A stretch of 64,000 nt of DNA from Planctomycetota bacterium (lineage in GTDB: Bacteria > Planctomycetota > Phycisphaerae > UBA1845 > PWPN01), in NCBI GenBank assembly GCA_029550525.1, contig JAKPHF010000027.1, forward strand, positions 97,961 through 161,960, written 5' to 3'. Shown here piece by piece: positions 9,205 through 17,965 of the stretch. Under the pieces are notes generated by a model that made no database searches, had not been told where the DNA came from, and saw only the letters and a list, made by a program, of their open reading frames with translations. How positions within the stretch are numbered: position 1 is the first letter of the stretch; the number at the start of each line of letters is the position of its first letter. A program made the translations under genes and the position numbers.

Positions 9205-11919
9205 CTACGGCAGCGTTTCCAGCCGGGCGTCATCGAAGAGCGTCAGGTTCCAGACGTTGGCTCTGCGCATTTCGTGGCGGATGAAGACGGTGAGCCTTGC
9301 GTAGCGAGCGGTCGCCTCGACGGCCAGTTGCGTCCATTGCTGTTCGCTCTCGGTCGGCGCGGACCAGATGACGTCGGGCGAATTGGGGTCGTGGCCACCG
9401 GTGGGATCGATGCCGATGCGGCAGTTGTTATCGAGCGGCTGGGCGGCCGAACCTTCGGTGCGAGTGTACACGCGAGCGCTGAACCGATACGTGACACCCG
9501 GGACGGCCTGCACCGTCTGATACGCGCCGCCGTTCTTCACGTTCGAACCGGCCTGGGCAAAGTACAAGCCCTCGCCTTCATAGCTCGGCACGGCGAAGAT
9601 CGTTTGCGTGCTCGCCGTCGTCCCGTCGGTGTCGCCGAAGCTGAACCAGCCCTCGAGCAGACCGGCCTGGCCTGGCACGAACTGGTTGAACCCGCCATTC
9701 ACCAGACCGGCCGGCGCCGGTAGGGCAGGGCACTTCAGGTCGAGAGCTTCGGACTCGTTTGCCGCCACCTGAATCGGCTCCGAGATCGCCCCTTCCACAC
9801 CCGGCGCGATGGCTCGCACGCGCACCGGCATGCCGGCGGGCACAGTCAACCGGTAGCGGCCGTCCGCATCGGTGACAGCCACGAACACCGGTGAATCCGA
9901 GGACACGCACGCATGAGCGATGGGGCGGTCGCGGAAGTCCGTGATCTGCCCGGTGATCGTCCCGGTTGTCAAGTCGGGGTGGCGCTCCTGCATGTCGATC
10001 ACCGTCTGAGCGAACAGCTCGCGGTTCTGCTCATACAGCGGCGGTACGTAGCCGGTGGTGCGATAGCGCGCGTCGCCGGGCAGGGGAAAGTCGGCTTCGC
10101 CGACGAAGGGAGCAGAGAACCAGTAGTCGCCGTCCGCCTTGTCCACGCCGAGGGTGATGCGGAGACGCGACGTGCGCGGCGGCCCCAGCAGTGCGGCGGT
10201 GATCCGATGCCATCGGCCGTCGGCGCGGAAGTCCGGCGCGAACGCGCGAGCCGTGCTCAGCAACGTGCCGCGCCCATTGCAGGCAGCCAGCTCCAGCCAC
10301 GGTCCGGTACCCGACTCGAAGCGCCGGCCGTCCGAGGCTCCCGTGCTGCGCACCATGACCTCGGCGACGTAGACTTCGTTGGGATAGGCGCTGTTGTACG
10401 GACCGTACGTATACACACCGCGCGAGACGGCATCTGCTCGTCCCGACAAGCGCAGCGCCAGTCCACCTTCCGGCGCGCGGGTCTGCGGATCCAGCACGTA
10501 CTCATGGGCCTGCAAGCCGCCGATGGCCGTCCAGCCCACGGGATGCCGTGCTGTCGGGGGATCCCAGGCTTCACCGAAGTGTGCGGGCACCAGGCTTGCC
10601 AACTCCACGCGGACGTCGTACCGGACCGTCGTATCGGCGGTGGCCTGCACTTGGTGTGGCGGCACGGGCCGGCACGAGTCGGAGAAGACCTCCACGCGAT
10701 ACGCCCCCGGCGGAAGGCCGGTGATCTCGTATTCGCCGCGATCGTTCGTCACGCCGCCGTACAAACCTGGTTCGGTGTAGACCACCACCCGCGGCACGCC
10801 AATGCCGGAGTCGCTCCAGGTCACGCGGCCGGCGATGCGGGCGTTGCCGGTGGGCATCCAGTCGCGTCCGGGCGACTTGGGCTCTCTCATGCACGCGTAG
10901 TAGATGGGCTTGGGCCGGCCGTCATGATCCATGAATGCCCAGCCGTCCCAGCCGTGCCAGGGCAGATCCCAGAGCATGAACGGCGCCACCATCTCGATCC
11001 GCTCGTCGGGCACGTAGTAGTCACGGAACGCGCGGGCCATATATTCGGCGCGGTTGTCCTCGCGAATGGGCGGGTGAGCCGGGTTCTTGCCCGTCGGTCC
11101 GATCTCCAATTCGTAGCCGGTCTCCGTGCACATGAGCCGGATGGGGCTCACGCCGTGCTTCGCCAATACGCGGGCGGTCAACTCGTATGAGCGGAGTGTG
11201 GTCTCGGCCGGCGCCACCTCGGGCGGATTGTTCGCCCCGTACGGATGCAGGCCCCAGAAATCGACGACGTCCTTCAGCTCGGGCCGGTACGCGAGCATGC
11301 GGTCGTAATACTCGGCCCCGCTGCCCGCCATGCCGCACGAGCAGACCTTGAGCCCCGGGTATGCCTGCTTGACTTCGATGGCGAAGTCCAGCAGCCATTG
11401 AGCGTACTTTTCCGGCGGGAACGCGTTGCCGATGTTGACCTCGTTCATCACCTCGACGGCATAGAACGGGATGCCCGCCTCGTACATGGTGCGCCAGATG
11501 GCCGCCTTGGCCTTGGCCGCCGTCCGCATGGTGCCGTCGGCATCGAGACGCGGATAGGGTTTGCCTTCCTCGCAGAAGCGTTTGTCGGGATACGCGCCGC
11601 CGCAGATGGGGATGAGATGGAAGGCTCGGACCATGGCCATGTTGCGGCGCACGCGTTCGACATCGGCGTCGGGCGAGATGCCATGACGCAGGTAGCCCCA
11701 GTCCCCGACCAGCGTCCGCGCAAGGCCAAGCAGCCGAGTGGTGCCCGCCGTGCTGAAGCCGCTGTCCCAGCCGAGGTTGATGCCCCACACGTTGCCTTGC
11801 CGCCCACCGCTCGTCCCGGTGTCCGCCGCCTGCGATGGCGACTGCCCGCTCGCGGCTGTCGTTGCCGCTGCCGCGATCAGGAGGAACCGCACGGAACAGG
11901 AACGCGCACGTCGTTGCAT
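9205..11919 (-). CDS. Secreted clan-A glycoside hydrolase with carboxypeptidase-regulatory-like domains
   Basis: Large exported protein (904 aa). After a signal peptide (about 1-32), residues 45-345 form a TIM barrel of the GH-A type: YAVEVMNEVNIG gives the acid/base candidate E160, and LMCTETGYE gives the nucleophile candidate E266. A carboxypeptidase-regulatory-like beta-sandwich follows at about 358-440 (ARIAGRVTW, NDRGEYEITGLPPG). Then come a jelly-roll-like region, a second such sandwich near 660-740 (GTITGQITDFRDRPIAHA), and a C-terminal carbohydrate-binding-like beta-domain. The ATG at 11919 has AGGAGAGG about seven bases upstream. The exact GH family (39- or 5-like) and substrate are uncertain. 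It converges on the GntR/LacI gene. Confidence 0.75.
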   Translation of the reverse strand: MQRRARSCSVRFLLIAAAATTAASGQSPSQAADTGTSGGRQGNVWGINLGWDSGFSTAGTTRLLGLARTLVGDWGYLRHGISPDADVERVRRNMAMVRAFHLIPICGGAYPDKRFCEEGKPYPRLDADGTMRTAAKAKAAIWRTMYEAGIPFYAVEVMNEVNIGNAFPPEKYAQWLLDFAIEVKQAYPGLKVCSCGMAGSGAEYYDRMLAYRPELKDVVDFWGLHPYGANNPPEVAPAETTLRSYELTARVLAKHGVSPIRLMCTETGYELEIGPTGKNPAHPPIREDNRAEYMARAFRDYYVPDERIEMVAPFMLWDLPWHGWDGWAFMDHDGRPKPIYYACMREPKSPGRDWMPTGNARIAGRVTWSDSGIGVPRVVVYTEPGLYGGVTNDRGEYEITGLPPGAYRVEVFSDSCRPVPPHQVQATADTTVRYDVRVELASLVPAHFGEAWDPPTARHPVGWTAIGGLQAHEYVLDPQTRAPEGGLALRLSGRADAVSRGVYTYGPYNSAYPNEVYVAEVMVRSTGASDGRRFESGTGPWLELAACNGRGTLLSTARAFAPDFRADGRWHRITAALLGPPRTSRLRITLGVDKADGDYWFSAPFVGEADFPLPGDARYRTTGYVPPLYEQNRELFAQTVIDMQERHPDLTTGTITGQITDFRDRPIAHACVSSDSPVFVAVTDADGRYRLTVPAGMPVRVRAIAPGVEGAISEPIQVAANESEALDLKCPALPAPAGLVNGGFNQFVPGQAGLLEGWFSFGDTDGTTASTQTIFAVPSYEGEGLYFAQAGSNVKNGGAYQTVQAVPGVTYRFSARVYTRTEGSAAQPLDNNCRIGIDPTGGHDPNSPDVIWSAPTESEQQWTQLAVEATARYARLTVFIRHEMRRANVWNLTLFDDARLETLP

Positions 11920-12064
11920 GGGATATCCTCTCCTGTTGAATGGACGGCAAGCATGCCCGCCGTCCGAGTGCAGGGGCAGACCCTGCCGCGTGTGATGGGA
12001 GCAGCACTGTACGCGAGACCATTCGACGAGGCGGGAGCGCGGACCGGCAAGCCGGTTCGTATTC

Positions 12065-12991
12065 TCAACTCGCCGCGCCGTCGGAGAACAGAGCCTGCAC
12101 GAATGTCTCGGGATCGAAAGGCTCGATGTCAGTGGGCTTTTCGCCCAGCCCCACGAACTTCACCGGGATGTTGATCTGGTCGTGGATGCCGACGACGATG
12201 CCGCCTTTCGCCGACCCGTCCAGCTTGGCCAGGAACAGCCCCGTGACCTTGACCGTCTGACTGAAGATGCGGGCCTGGTTGATCGCGTTCTGACCGATGG
12301 TCGAATCGAGCACCAGAAGCACTTCGTGAGGGGCGCCGGGGATCTTCTTTTCCACCACGCGCTGAATCTTGTTCAGTTCGCGCATCAGGTGGTCCTGCGT
12401 GTGCAGTCGGCCGGCGGTGTCGATGATCAGCACGTCCGCCTGACGCGCCACCGCCGCCTCGCAGCCGTCGTAGGCCACCGCGCCGGGATCGGCCCCCTGG
12501 TCGTGCTTGACGATCTGCACGCCCAGCCGGTTCGCCCACTCGGTGAGCTGGGCCACTGCCGCCGCTCGGAACGTGTCGCCGGCGGCCAGGATCACCTTCT
12601 TGCCCTGCCCGTGCAGGTAATGACAGAGCTTGGCCACACTGGTGGTCTTGCCCGATCCGTTGATGCCGACCACGAGGATGACCGTCGGTCCGGACTCAGC
12701 AAAATTCAGCCGCCGATCCGCCTCCGGCCAGTAGCCGACGATCTTCTTCTGCAGGAAGGGGATGATCTCCTGCGTCTCGTGAATCTCGCCCGACTTGTAC
12801 GCTCGGCGAACCTCATCGACCAGGCGGGCGGTGACGGCGGGCCCCATGTCGTCGGCCAGCATGGTCTCTTCGAGCTGATCGATAATCGCGTCGTCAATCT
12901 TGCGGCCGAACGGCAGGATGGATCGGAAGCTCCGCCCGATCTTCTCCCGCGTCTTGGCCAGCCCCTGTTTGAATCGGTCGAAAAGTCCCAT
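12065..12991 (-). CDS. ftsY: Signal recognition particle receptor FtsY
   Basis: SRP-receptor GTPase that docks ribosome-SRP complexes at SecYEG. At 308 aa it has the NG core and lacks the long acidic A domain of enterobacteria. Visible motifs: G1 VVGINGSGKTTSVAK, DTFRAAAVAQL, GADPGAVA, G3 IDTAGRLHTQ, G4 TKLD seen as LAKLDGSAKGG, and the closing KFVGLGEKPTDIEPFDPETF. It lies 100 bases downstream of nusB in the same direction. That gap is filled with AGCT-rich repeats. Confidence 0.96.
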   Translation of the reverse strand: MGLFDRFKQGLAKTREKIGRSFRSILPFGRKIDDAIIDQLEETMLADDMGPAVTARLVDEVRRAYKSGEIHETQEIIPFLQKKIVGYWPEADRRLNFAESGPTVILVVGINGSGKTTSVAKLCHYLHGQGKKVILAAGDTFRAAAVAQLTEWANRLGVQIVKHDQGADPGAVAYDGCEAAVARQADVLIIDTAGRLHTQDHLMRELNKIQRVVEKKIPGAPHEVLLVLDSTIGQNAINQARIFSQTVKVTGLFLAKLDGSAKGGIVVGIHDQINIPVKFVGLGEKPTDIEPFDPETFVQALFSDGAAS

Positions 12992-12992
12992 A

Positions 12993-13090
12993 GGTAGTAA
13001 GCTTTAAGCCATAGGCTGTAAGCTATAAGCTCACAGCTGCCAGTTGTGTGAGCCCCTGGCTGATCGCTGACAGCTGACAGCTGACAGCTA
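12993..13090. repeat. AGCT-type tandem and inverted repeats
   Basis: Run of near-repeats such as TAAGCTATAAGCTCACAGCT and GCTGACAGCTGACAGCTGAC between ftsY and nusB. Similar runs occur at 15094-15126, 18640-18700, 18885-18948 and 51632-51672, always between genes. Confidence 0.7.
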
Positions 13091-13091
13091 T

Positions 13092-13550
13092 TCACGGGCT
13101 CTCGTTCGGGCGGGCCACGCGACAGATCTCCGACTGCTTCCACACCGCGTCGAGCACGCCGTTGATGAACTGCGGCGTTTCGGCGCCTCCGAACTCGCGG
13201 CCCAACTCGATCGCCTCGTCCATGAGCACGCGCACGGGCACATCGGGCTCCTCGACGAGCTCGTACAACGCCATCCGCAGGATGTTGCGGTCGACCACCG
13301 CCATCCGCGAGACGTCCCAGTGTGCCGAGACGCCGGCGATCATGCGATCGAACTTGGCCCGCCCGGTCCACGTGCCTGCCGCCAGACGCCGGGCGTAGGC
13401 CTCCGTGGCGTGCTCATACTGCGACTCGGCCAGCAGCGGAGCGATCAGCGGGGTGACGTCGGCGTTCTCGTCGAGCCGCTGAATGTCCATCTGATATAGG
13501 ACCTGCAAGGCGAGGGTCCGGGCCGCGTGCTGATACTTCTGTTTCTTCAT
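13092..13550 (-). CDS. nusB: Transcription antitermination factor NusB
   Basis: RNA-binding all-helical factor that with NusE (S10) recognises boxA and supports rRNA antitermination. The 152-aa product shows HAARTLALQVLYQMD at the N-terminus, VSAHWDVSRMAVVDRNILRMALYE in the middle and VLMDEAIELGREFG near the end, all typical. The ATG at 13550 starts five bases after the ribH stop codon, so the two are probably translationally coupled. Standard length. Confidence 0.93.
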   Translation of the reverse strand: MKKQKYQHAARTLALQVLYQMDIQRLDENADVTPLIAPLLAESQYEHATEAYARRLAAGTWTGRAKFDRMIAGVSAHWDVSRMAVVDRNILRMALYELVEEPDVPVRVLMDEAIELGREFGGAETPQFINGVLDAVWKQSEICRVARPNESP

Positions 13551-13554
13551 GCCA

Positions 13555-14046
13555 TCAGGGCTTGCTGGCATCCAGCTTGGCAAACAAATTCGACATCTCG
13601 ATGGCGGCCAGCGCTGCATCGGCGCCCTTGTTCCCCGCCTTGGCCCCCGCTCGTTGGATGGCTTGCTCGAGGTTGTCGGCGGTGACCACACCGAAGATCA
13701 CCGGCAGACCGGTCTTCAGCCCGACCTGGGCGATTCCCTTCGCCGCTTCGGCCGCCACGTAATCAAAGTGCGGCGTCTCGCCGCGGATGATGCAGCCCAG
13801 ACAGATGATAGCCTCGAACTGCCCCAGCTCGGCCGCCTTGGCCGCCGCCAGGGGAAGTTCCCAGGAACCGGGCACCCACATCACCGTGATGTTGGCCCGG
13901 TCGCAGCCGTGCCGTTCGAGCGTGTCGATCGCCGCCGTGAGCAGTCGCGAACTGACGAACTCGTTGAACCGGCTCACGATGATCGCGAACCGCTGCTGGC
14001 GGACGACTAGGTCTCCGCTGAAACTGGGCGAAATCGGTGTCTGCAT
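13555..14046 (-). CDS. ribH: 6,7-dimethyl-8-ribityllumazine synthase
   Basis: Penultimate step of riboflavin synthesis, joining the ribityl-diaminouracil with dihydroxybutanone phosphate. The 163-aa protein shows the family motifs [42 protein letters not shown] (catalytic His in TPHFDY) and [16 protein letters not shown]. The ATG at 14046 is preceded by AAGGA. First gene of the ribH-nusB-ftsY unit; no other rib genes are in the window. Confidence 0.96.
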   Translation of the reverse strand: MQTPISPSFSGDLVVRQQRFAIIVSRFNEFVSSRLLTAAIDTLERHGCDRANITVMWVPGSWELPLAAAKAAELGQFEAIICLGCIIRGETPHFDYVAAEAAKGIAQVGLKTGLPVIFGVVTADNLEQAIQRAGAKAGNKGADAALAAIEMSNLFAKLDASKP

Positions 14047-14243
14047 GGTCCTTGGCTCCTGGCCGGGCACTCGATGGCGGATTCCCGCCGTGCCTCGCGG
14101 CCCCAATCGGTTTTGCGCGTGCTGTCAAACCCGCTATCCTAAACCAGCCGGCATTCCGATGCCAGTCAAAGCCCATTGTGCTCCGCGTCCGGGTGCGAAC
14201 CTGCCACGGATGGGTGGATCGGAGGATGCTGTCGGAGAGGACG

Positions 14244-15041
14244 ATGTCAGCCGAACCATTCATCCTGGAGTTCGCCGGCCGGTTCGCCCCCGGCGATGTG
14301 CAGATCGACTACACAGCCGAGCCCTTGCCGCGGGATCCGCAAATCGAGCTGCTGATGGCGGCGTGGCCCGAGCACGTCGAGCGGGTCACACGAGCCGGCG
14401 GCGTATTGTTCAACGGCCCCATGATCCGATACCTCGGCCACGAACTCCACGCGGGCCGCGTGACCATCCGCGCCGGGGCAACTGACTTCGCCACGTTCTA
14501 TTGCACGAACTACCTTAACGGCCATCTCGGCGAGGCCATCGGTTGGCAACACTTCGCCAATCCGCTGGGGATCTCGGCCAATGTGCTGACCGCGGACGGG
14601 TGGATCCTCTACGGCCGGCGAAGCCAGAAGGTCGCGTGTCATCCGGGTACCGTTCATGCGTTCGGCGGATCGCTCGAGCCTACCGACCGCAATGCCCGGG
14701 GTGAGCTGGACATCTTCGAGAGCATGGCCCGAGAGCTTCGTGAGGAACTGACGCTATCTGAAAATGAGCCCGTCGAGCTGAATTGCCTCGGCCTCGTCCG
14801 CGATCCGGTCATCCGTCAGCCCGAGCTCGTTTTCGACGCCAGGTTGCCACTCACCCGGCGCGAGCTCGAAGAACGGCTTGGCCCGGACGACCCCGAGCAT
14901 GAGGGCATCGTCGCCGTCCGCGACGAGCCTGGCGAACTATCCCGGTTCGTGCAGAACACGCCTTCGGCCGTTCCCATCCTGATCGGCGCGCTCACGCTGC
15001 ACGTCAGAATGACGAATGACGAAGTCCAAAATGACGGATGA
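14244..15041 (+). CDS. NUDIX-fold protein
   Basis: 265-aa protein with a recognisable NUDIX helix region: FGGSLEPTD, then FESMARELREELTL (RExxEE core). The Gly-to-Glu spacing is longer than in the strict box, resembling the divergent NUDIX proteins that process nucleotide sugars or act near replication genes. The ATG at 14244 follows GAGAGG at three-base spacing; an ATG at 14226 is an alternative. The last ten residues (MTNDEVQNDG) are encoded by an intergenic repeat of the ATGACGAATGACGAA type, so the natural C-terminus was probably shorter. Substrate unknown. Divergent from ribH and convergent with galE. Confidence 0.65.
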   Translation: MSAEPFILEFAGRFAPGDVQIDYTAEPLPRDPQIELLMAAWPEHVERVTRAGGVLFNGPMIRYLGHELHAGRVTIRAGATDFATFYCTNYLNGHLGEAIGWQHFANPLGISANVLTADGWILYGRRSQKVACHPGTVHAFGGSLEPTDRNARGELDIFESMARELREELTLSENEPVELNCLGLVRDPVIRQPELVFDARLPLTRRELEERLGPDDPEHEGIVAVRDEPGELSRFVQNTPSAVPILIGALTLHVRMTNDEVQNDG

Positions 15042-15175
15042 AATCCGAATGACCGAATGACGAATGGCCCTTCGGTCGCGTCCCGAATCGTTGGGCTCAT
15101 AGCTCACAGATCAAAGCTCATAGCTTCTTCGTCATTCGTCGTTCGGACTTCGACATTCGTCATTCTCATTCTTCG
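15004..15175. repeat. Inverted pair of ATGACGAATGACGAA repeats at convergent gene ends
   Basis: One arm (about 15007-15066) carries AATGACGAATGACGAAGTCC on the plus strand. The other (about 15127-15175) carries the same unit on the minus strand. Between them is an AGCT-type repeat (15094-15126). The arms overlap the last codons of the NUDIX gene and of galE and may act as a bidirectional terminator. Confidence 0.7.
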
Positions 15176-16152
15176 AACCCATTCGGATGCGATTGCATCC
15201 AGCGCCACGCCGTGCGGACGATATCTTCGATATCGGTGTACCGCGCCTTCCAGCCCAAGGCGTCCAAGACCTTGCTCGCGTCAGCGACCAGAGCCGGCGG
15301 ATCGCCCGGACGGCGAGCGGTCTGGACTACCGGAATCTTTCGACCGGTCACTCGCTCCGCGGCCGCAATCACCTCGCGCACGCTGTAGCCGCGGCCCGTT
15401 CCCAGGTTGTACGCGCTGAACACGCCCTCCTGCAACTTCTCGATGGCCACGCGATGAGCGGCGGCCAGGTCGTCCACGTGGATATAGTCGCGGATGCACG
15501 TGCCGTCGGGCGTCGGATAGTCCGTACCGAAGACCTGAATGTTGGGCTGACGGCCGATGGCTGCAAAGAGCACCAGGGGAATCAGGTGCGTCTCCGGATC
15601 GTGATCCTCGCCGATGGAGCCGTCGGCCGCCGCGCCGCTCGCGTTGAAATAGCGCAGCGCGCAGGCGCCCAGGCCCCACGCCCGGGCAGAGTCCTGGAGC
15701 ATCCATTCGACGGCCAGCTTGGTCCGGCCATATGGGTTGATCGGGTTCTGCGGATTGTCCTCGGTGATGGGCACACGCTCGGGTACGCCGTAGGTCGCGC
15801 ACGTCGAGCTGAACACCAGCCGCCGGATGCCGGCCTCTTGCATCGCTTCGAGCAGGCATAGCGTGTTGGCGGTGTTGTTGCGATAGTACTTCAGCGGCTC
15901 GAGGACCGACACGCCCACGTACGCCGATGCGGCAAAGTGCATCACCGCATCGAAACGCTCACCGGCGAACGTCTTGGCCAGCAGTGCCTTGTCCGACAGG
16001 TCGCCTTCGATGAACCGGGCCTTGGGATGCACGGCCGAGCGATGCCCCTCGGACAGGTTGTCGAACACGACCACGTCGTGGCCGGTCTCGCATAGTTCGC
16101 GAACGCAATGGCTGCCCACGTATCCGGCACCGCCGGTGACGAAGATCCGCAT
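15166..16152 (-). CDS. galE: UDP-glucose 4-epimerase
   Basis: Extended short-chain dehydrogenase that interconverts UDP-glucose and UDP-galactose (328 aa, normal length). Motifs: FVTGGAGYVGSH (NAD-binding), HFAASAYVGVS, the catalytic Ser-Tyr-Lys set in FSSTCATYG and NPYGRTKLAVE, then ALRYFNASGA and PDGTCIRDYIHVDDLA. The ATG at 16152 was preferred to one five codons upstream because AAAGGG lies six to eight bases before it. The final FEE and stop codon fall inside the repeat described at 15004-15175. Confidence 0.95.
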   Translation of the reverse strand: MRIFVTGGAGYVGSHCVRELCETGHDVVVFDNLSEGHRSAVHPKARFIEGDLSDKALLAKTFAGERFDAVMHFAASAYVGVSVLEPLKYYRNNTANTLCLLEAMQEAGIRRLVFSSTCATYGVPERVPITEDNPQNPINPYGRTKLAVEWMLQDSARAWGLGACALRYFNASGAAADGSIGEDHDPETHLIPLVLFAAIGRQPNIQVFGTDYPTPDGTCIRDYIHVDDLAAAHRVAIEKLQEGVFSAYNLGTGRGYSVREVIAAAERVTGRKIPVVQTARRPGDPPALVADASKVLDALGWKARYTDIEDIVRTAWRWMQSHPNGFEE

Positions 16153-16177
16153 GTGTGTCCCTTTCATAATTGTCATA

Positions 16178-16200
16178 CAAGGCGGGCGAGACGCCCGCCC
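16178..16200. repeat. GGCGGGCGAGACGCCCGCC hairpin
   Basis: Inverted repeat around the motif GGCGGGCGAGACGCCCGCC in the gap between galE and the small hypothetical gene. A partial copy (AGGCGGGCGAGACATCCC) occurs at about 51797. Confidence 0.5.
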
Positions 16201-16242
16201 CCAGCGCGGCCAGCGACGAGGACTTACCGAACCGAAACGACA

Positions 16243-16518
16243 CTAATCCTTCACCACATCCGCGAGTCCCGACAGGCTCACCACCGCGTTGCGCAGCACG
16301 AACACCCGCTGGCGATTCACCCGGATACCGTCCCGACTCGACTCGGCCACGTATTGCTCGCGAGTTGCGTGACCTTCCTGAACATTATGCACGTCTGCCT
16401 GCTCGAGCCAGAAGCCCTGCTCGTCGAACGCAGTCAGAACACCCAGGTACACCCAGGGCCCGGCCGTGTCCAGCACGACTTCCTGCCCGATCAGCTTGTT
16501 CAACCCCTCGTTCACCAC
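16243..16518 (-). CDS. Small conserved-looking hypothetical protein (possibly Sm-like)
   Basis: 91-aa protein beginning VVNEGLNKLIGQEVVLDT. The GTG at 16518 was chosen because AAGGAG sits five bases before it. The short beta-rich stretch LIGQEVVLDTAGPWVYLG, followed by a hydrophilic turn and RVFVLRNAVVSLSGL, resembles the two halves of an Sm/LSm-like barrel. That is only a fold impression. It has no catalytic motif, signal or membrane segment. It lies behind a repeat-rich spacer and runs towards galE. Function unknown. Confidence 0.55.
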   Translation of the reverse strand: MVNEGLNKLIGQEVVLDTAGPWVYLGVLTAFDEQGFWLEQADVHNVQEGHATREQYVAESSRDGIRVNRQRVFVLRNAVVSLSGLADVVKD

Positions 16519-16589
16519 CCGATCTCCTTCTTGAACCCGCCCGTTGTCACCCGTATACTCGGCCGGGCTGCCGGCCGGTGTGTGACGGA

Positions 16590-16692
16590 GGCGCTTGCCT
16601 GCCCGCCACTTGTGATACAGGTGTCCAGCCTGTTTGTTGTGGTGCAGGCAGCTTGCCTGCAAGAGCACACCGCAGGCATGCGTCACAGGGCA
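16590..16692. repeat. Intergenic repeat with TGCAGGCA...TGCCTGCA hairpins
   Basis: Three small hairpin-forming units in a row: ACAGG(16617-16621)/CCTGT(16629-16633), TGCAGGCA(16643-16650)/TGCCTGCA(16654-16661), and GCAGGCATGC near 16672. The 13-mer TGTGGTGCAGGCA recurs at about 62469, in front of the lyase gene. Confidence 0.6.
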
Positions 16693-16799
16693 GTGCGGCC
16701 TTCGCCGGAGACGCGATTCAGGTGTACTTGTAGCGTCACTCGCCGGTCCGGGCAAACCTGCAATGCCGGGCCCCGCTTCGGAGACAGGAGGTATTTCCG

Positions 16800-17954
16800 A
16801 TGAGTCGCAGCCCGATGGGCCGCTGGTCGCGATGTGTTTTGCTCGCTGCTGCCTCCGCCCTCTGCCTGCTGGCCTTGCCTTTCCTGGGCTCGGCCCAAGA
16901 ACCGCCGGTCGCCTCCCGGCCCCATCGTAGTCCCGTCGATCTCAAACGCGAGTATCAGGAACGTCGCAACCGGCTCAAGGCCGACGACGTGCAAGCTCAC
17001 TATGAACTGGCTGAGTGGTGCAACCAGAACCAGATGTACCTACAGTTGCTCCGCCAGAGCCAGTACGTCCTGCAGCTTCAGCCCGACCACGAGAACGCTC
17101 GCCTGCTCTATCGCCTCGCCGTCGAGCGGCTGAAGGCTCAAAATGCCCAGACGCGTCCCGGCGATGCCGACGAAGCGCAGACGTCCGACGGCGAGTTCCT
17201 CACGCCGGGCGCGATCCAGAAGCTCAAGTGGGCCGAGTTTCTCGACGCCGGCCAGGGGCTTCCACGCCTGCCCAACGCACCTCGGCGATATCGAAACGAA
17301 CTTCAGGAGGAGTTCCTCCAGGTCCGGTTCGAAGGGGACGTTCTCAACGAGTTCCTCGACCGCATGGCCGGTCATCCTGACTTCGACTCTCGTGAAGAAC
17401 GCAGCCTGTTCCTTCAGCTCTCGCCGACGCTCCAAACGCAGCTCATTCGCCAGCACACCGGTAATCGCTATCAGCCCCGGATCGAGATCCGCAACAACCC
17501 GCTGGTCTTCCAGCAGTTCGAACAGGTTCTGCCCATCATCACCGCCGGATGCGCCGCTTCGCGCTGTCACGGCGGTCCTGACGCCCACGGGTGGCGGCTG
17601 CGCACCACTCGGCCGCGGACCGACCTGAACCTTTACACCAACTTTCTCATCGTCAACCGGGTCACGCACGGCACGCAGCGCCTGGTCAACCGGCCCAAGC
17701 CCGAGGAAAGCCTTTTGTTGCAGTACGGCTTGCCTACGCAGCAGGCGATGTATCGGCACCCCCAACCCATCCCGCCGGTGTACCCGCGTGGTTTCGATGA
17801 CGTTCGCTACCGCACGGTGCTGGCGTGGATCGAGGGCCTGACGGTTCCCGAGCCCAGACCGGGGGTCTCCTTGCCCGGCTATCCCGAGCCGCCGCCGCCC
17901 CAGATCGGCGGGAAGCCCAAGGAGGCCGAAGCCGCCGTCCCCGCCGCCCAATAG
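16800..17954 (+). CDS. Exported hypothetical protein with a CX4CH haem-like motif
   Basis: 384 aa with a signal peptide (about 1-33, ending GSAQ). A short TPR-like helical stretch (DDVQAHYELAEWCNQNQ, VLQLQPDHENARLLYRLA) follows. Near residue 250 is IITAGCAASRCHGG, which reads as a CX4CH variant of the cytochrome c CXXCH site. The C-terminal tail is Pro-rich. AGGAGG lies eight bases before the ATG, so the start is secure. Exported cytochrome-like proteins of this general style are common in planctomycetes, but I do not recognise the family. The next gene follows 11 bases later and is probably co-transcribed. Confidence 0.65.
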   Translation: MSRSPMGRWSRCVLLAAASALCLLALPFLGSAQEPPVASRPHRSPVDLKREYQERRNRLKADDVQAHYELAEWCNQNQMYLQLLRQSQYVLQLQPDHENARLLYRLAVERLKAQNAQTRPGDADEAQTSDGEFLTPGAIQKLKWAEFLDAGQGLPRLPNAPRRYRNELQEEFLQVRFEGDVLNEFLDRMAGHPDFDSREERSLFLQLSPTLQTQLIRQHTGNRYQPRIEIRNNPLVFQQFEQVLPIITAGCAASRCHGGPDAHGWRLRTTRPRTDLNLYTNFLIVNRVTHGTQRLVNRPKPEESLLLQYGLPTQQAMYRHPQPIPPVYPRGFDDVRYRTVLAWIEGLTVPEPRPGVSLPGYPEPPPPQIGGKPKEAEAAVPAAQ

Positions 17955-17965
17955 CGAGGTGGGGC

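Noticed and set aside
11995..12025. Promoter for the clan-A hydrolase based on TACAGT (minus strand)
   Set aside because: No acceptable -35 element at 15-19 bases upstream.
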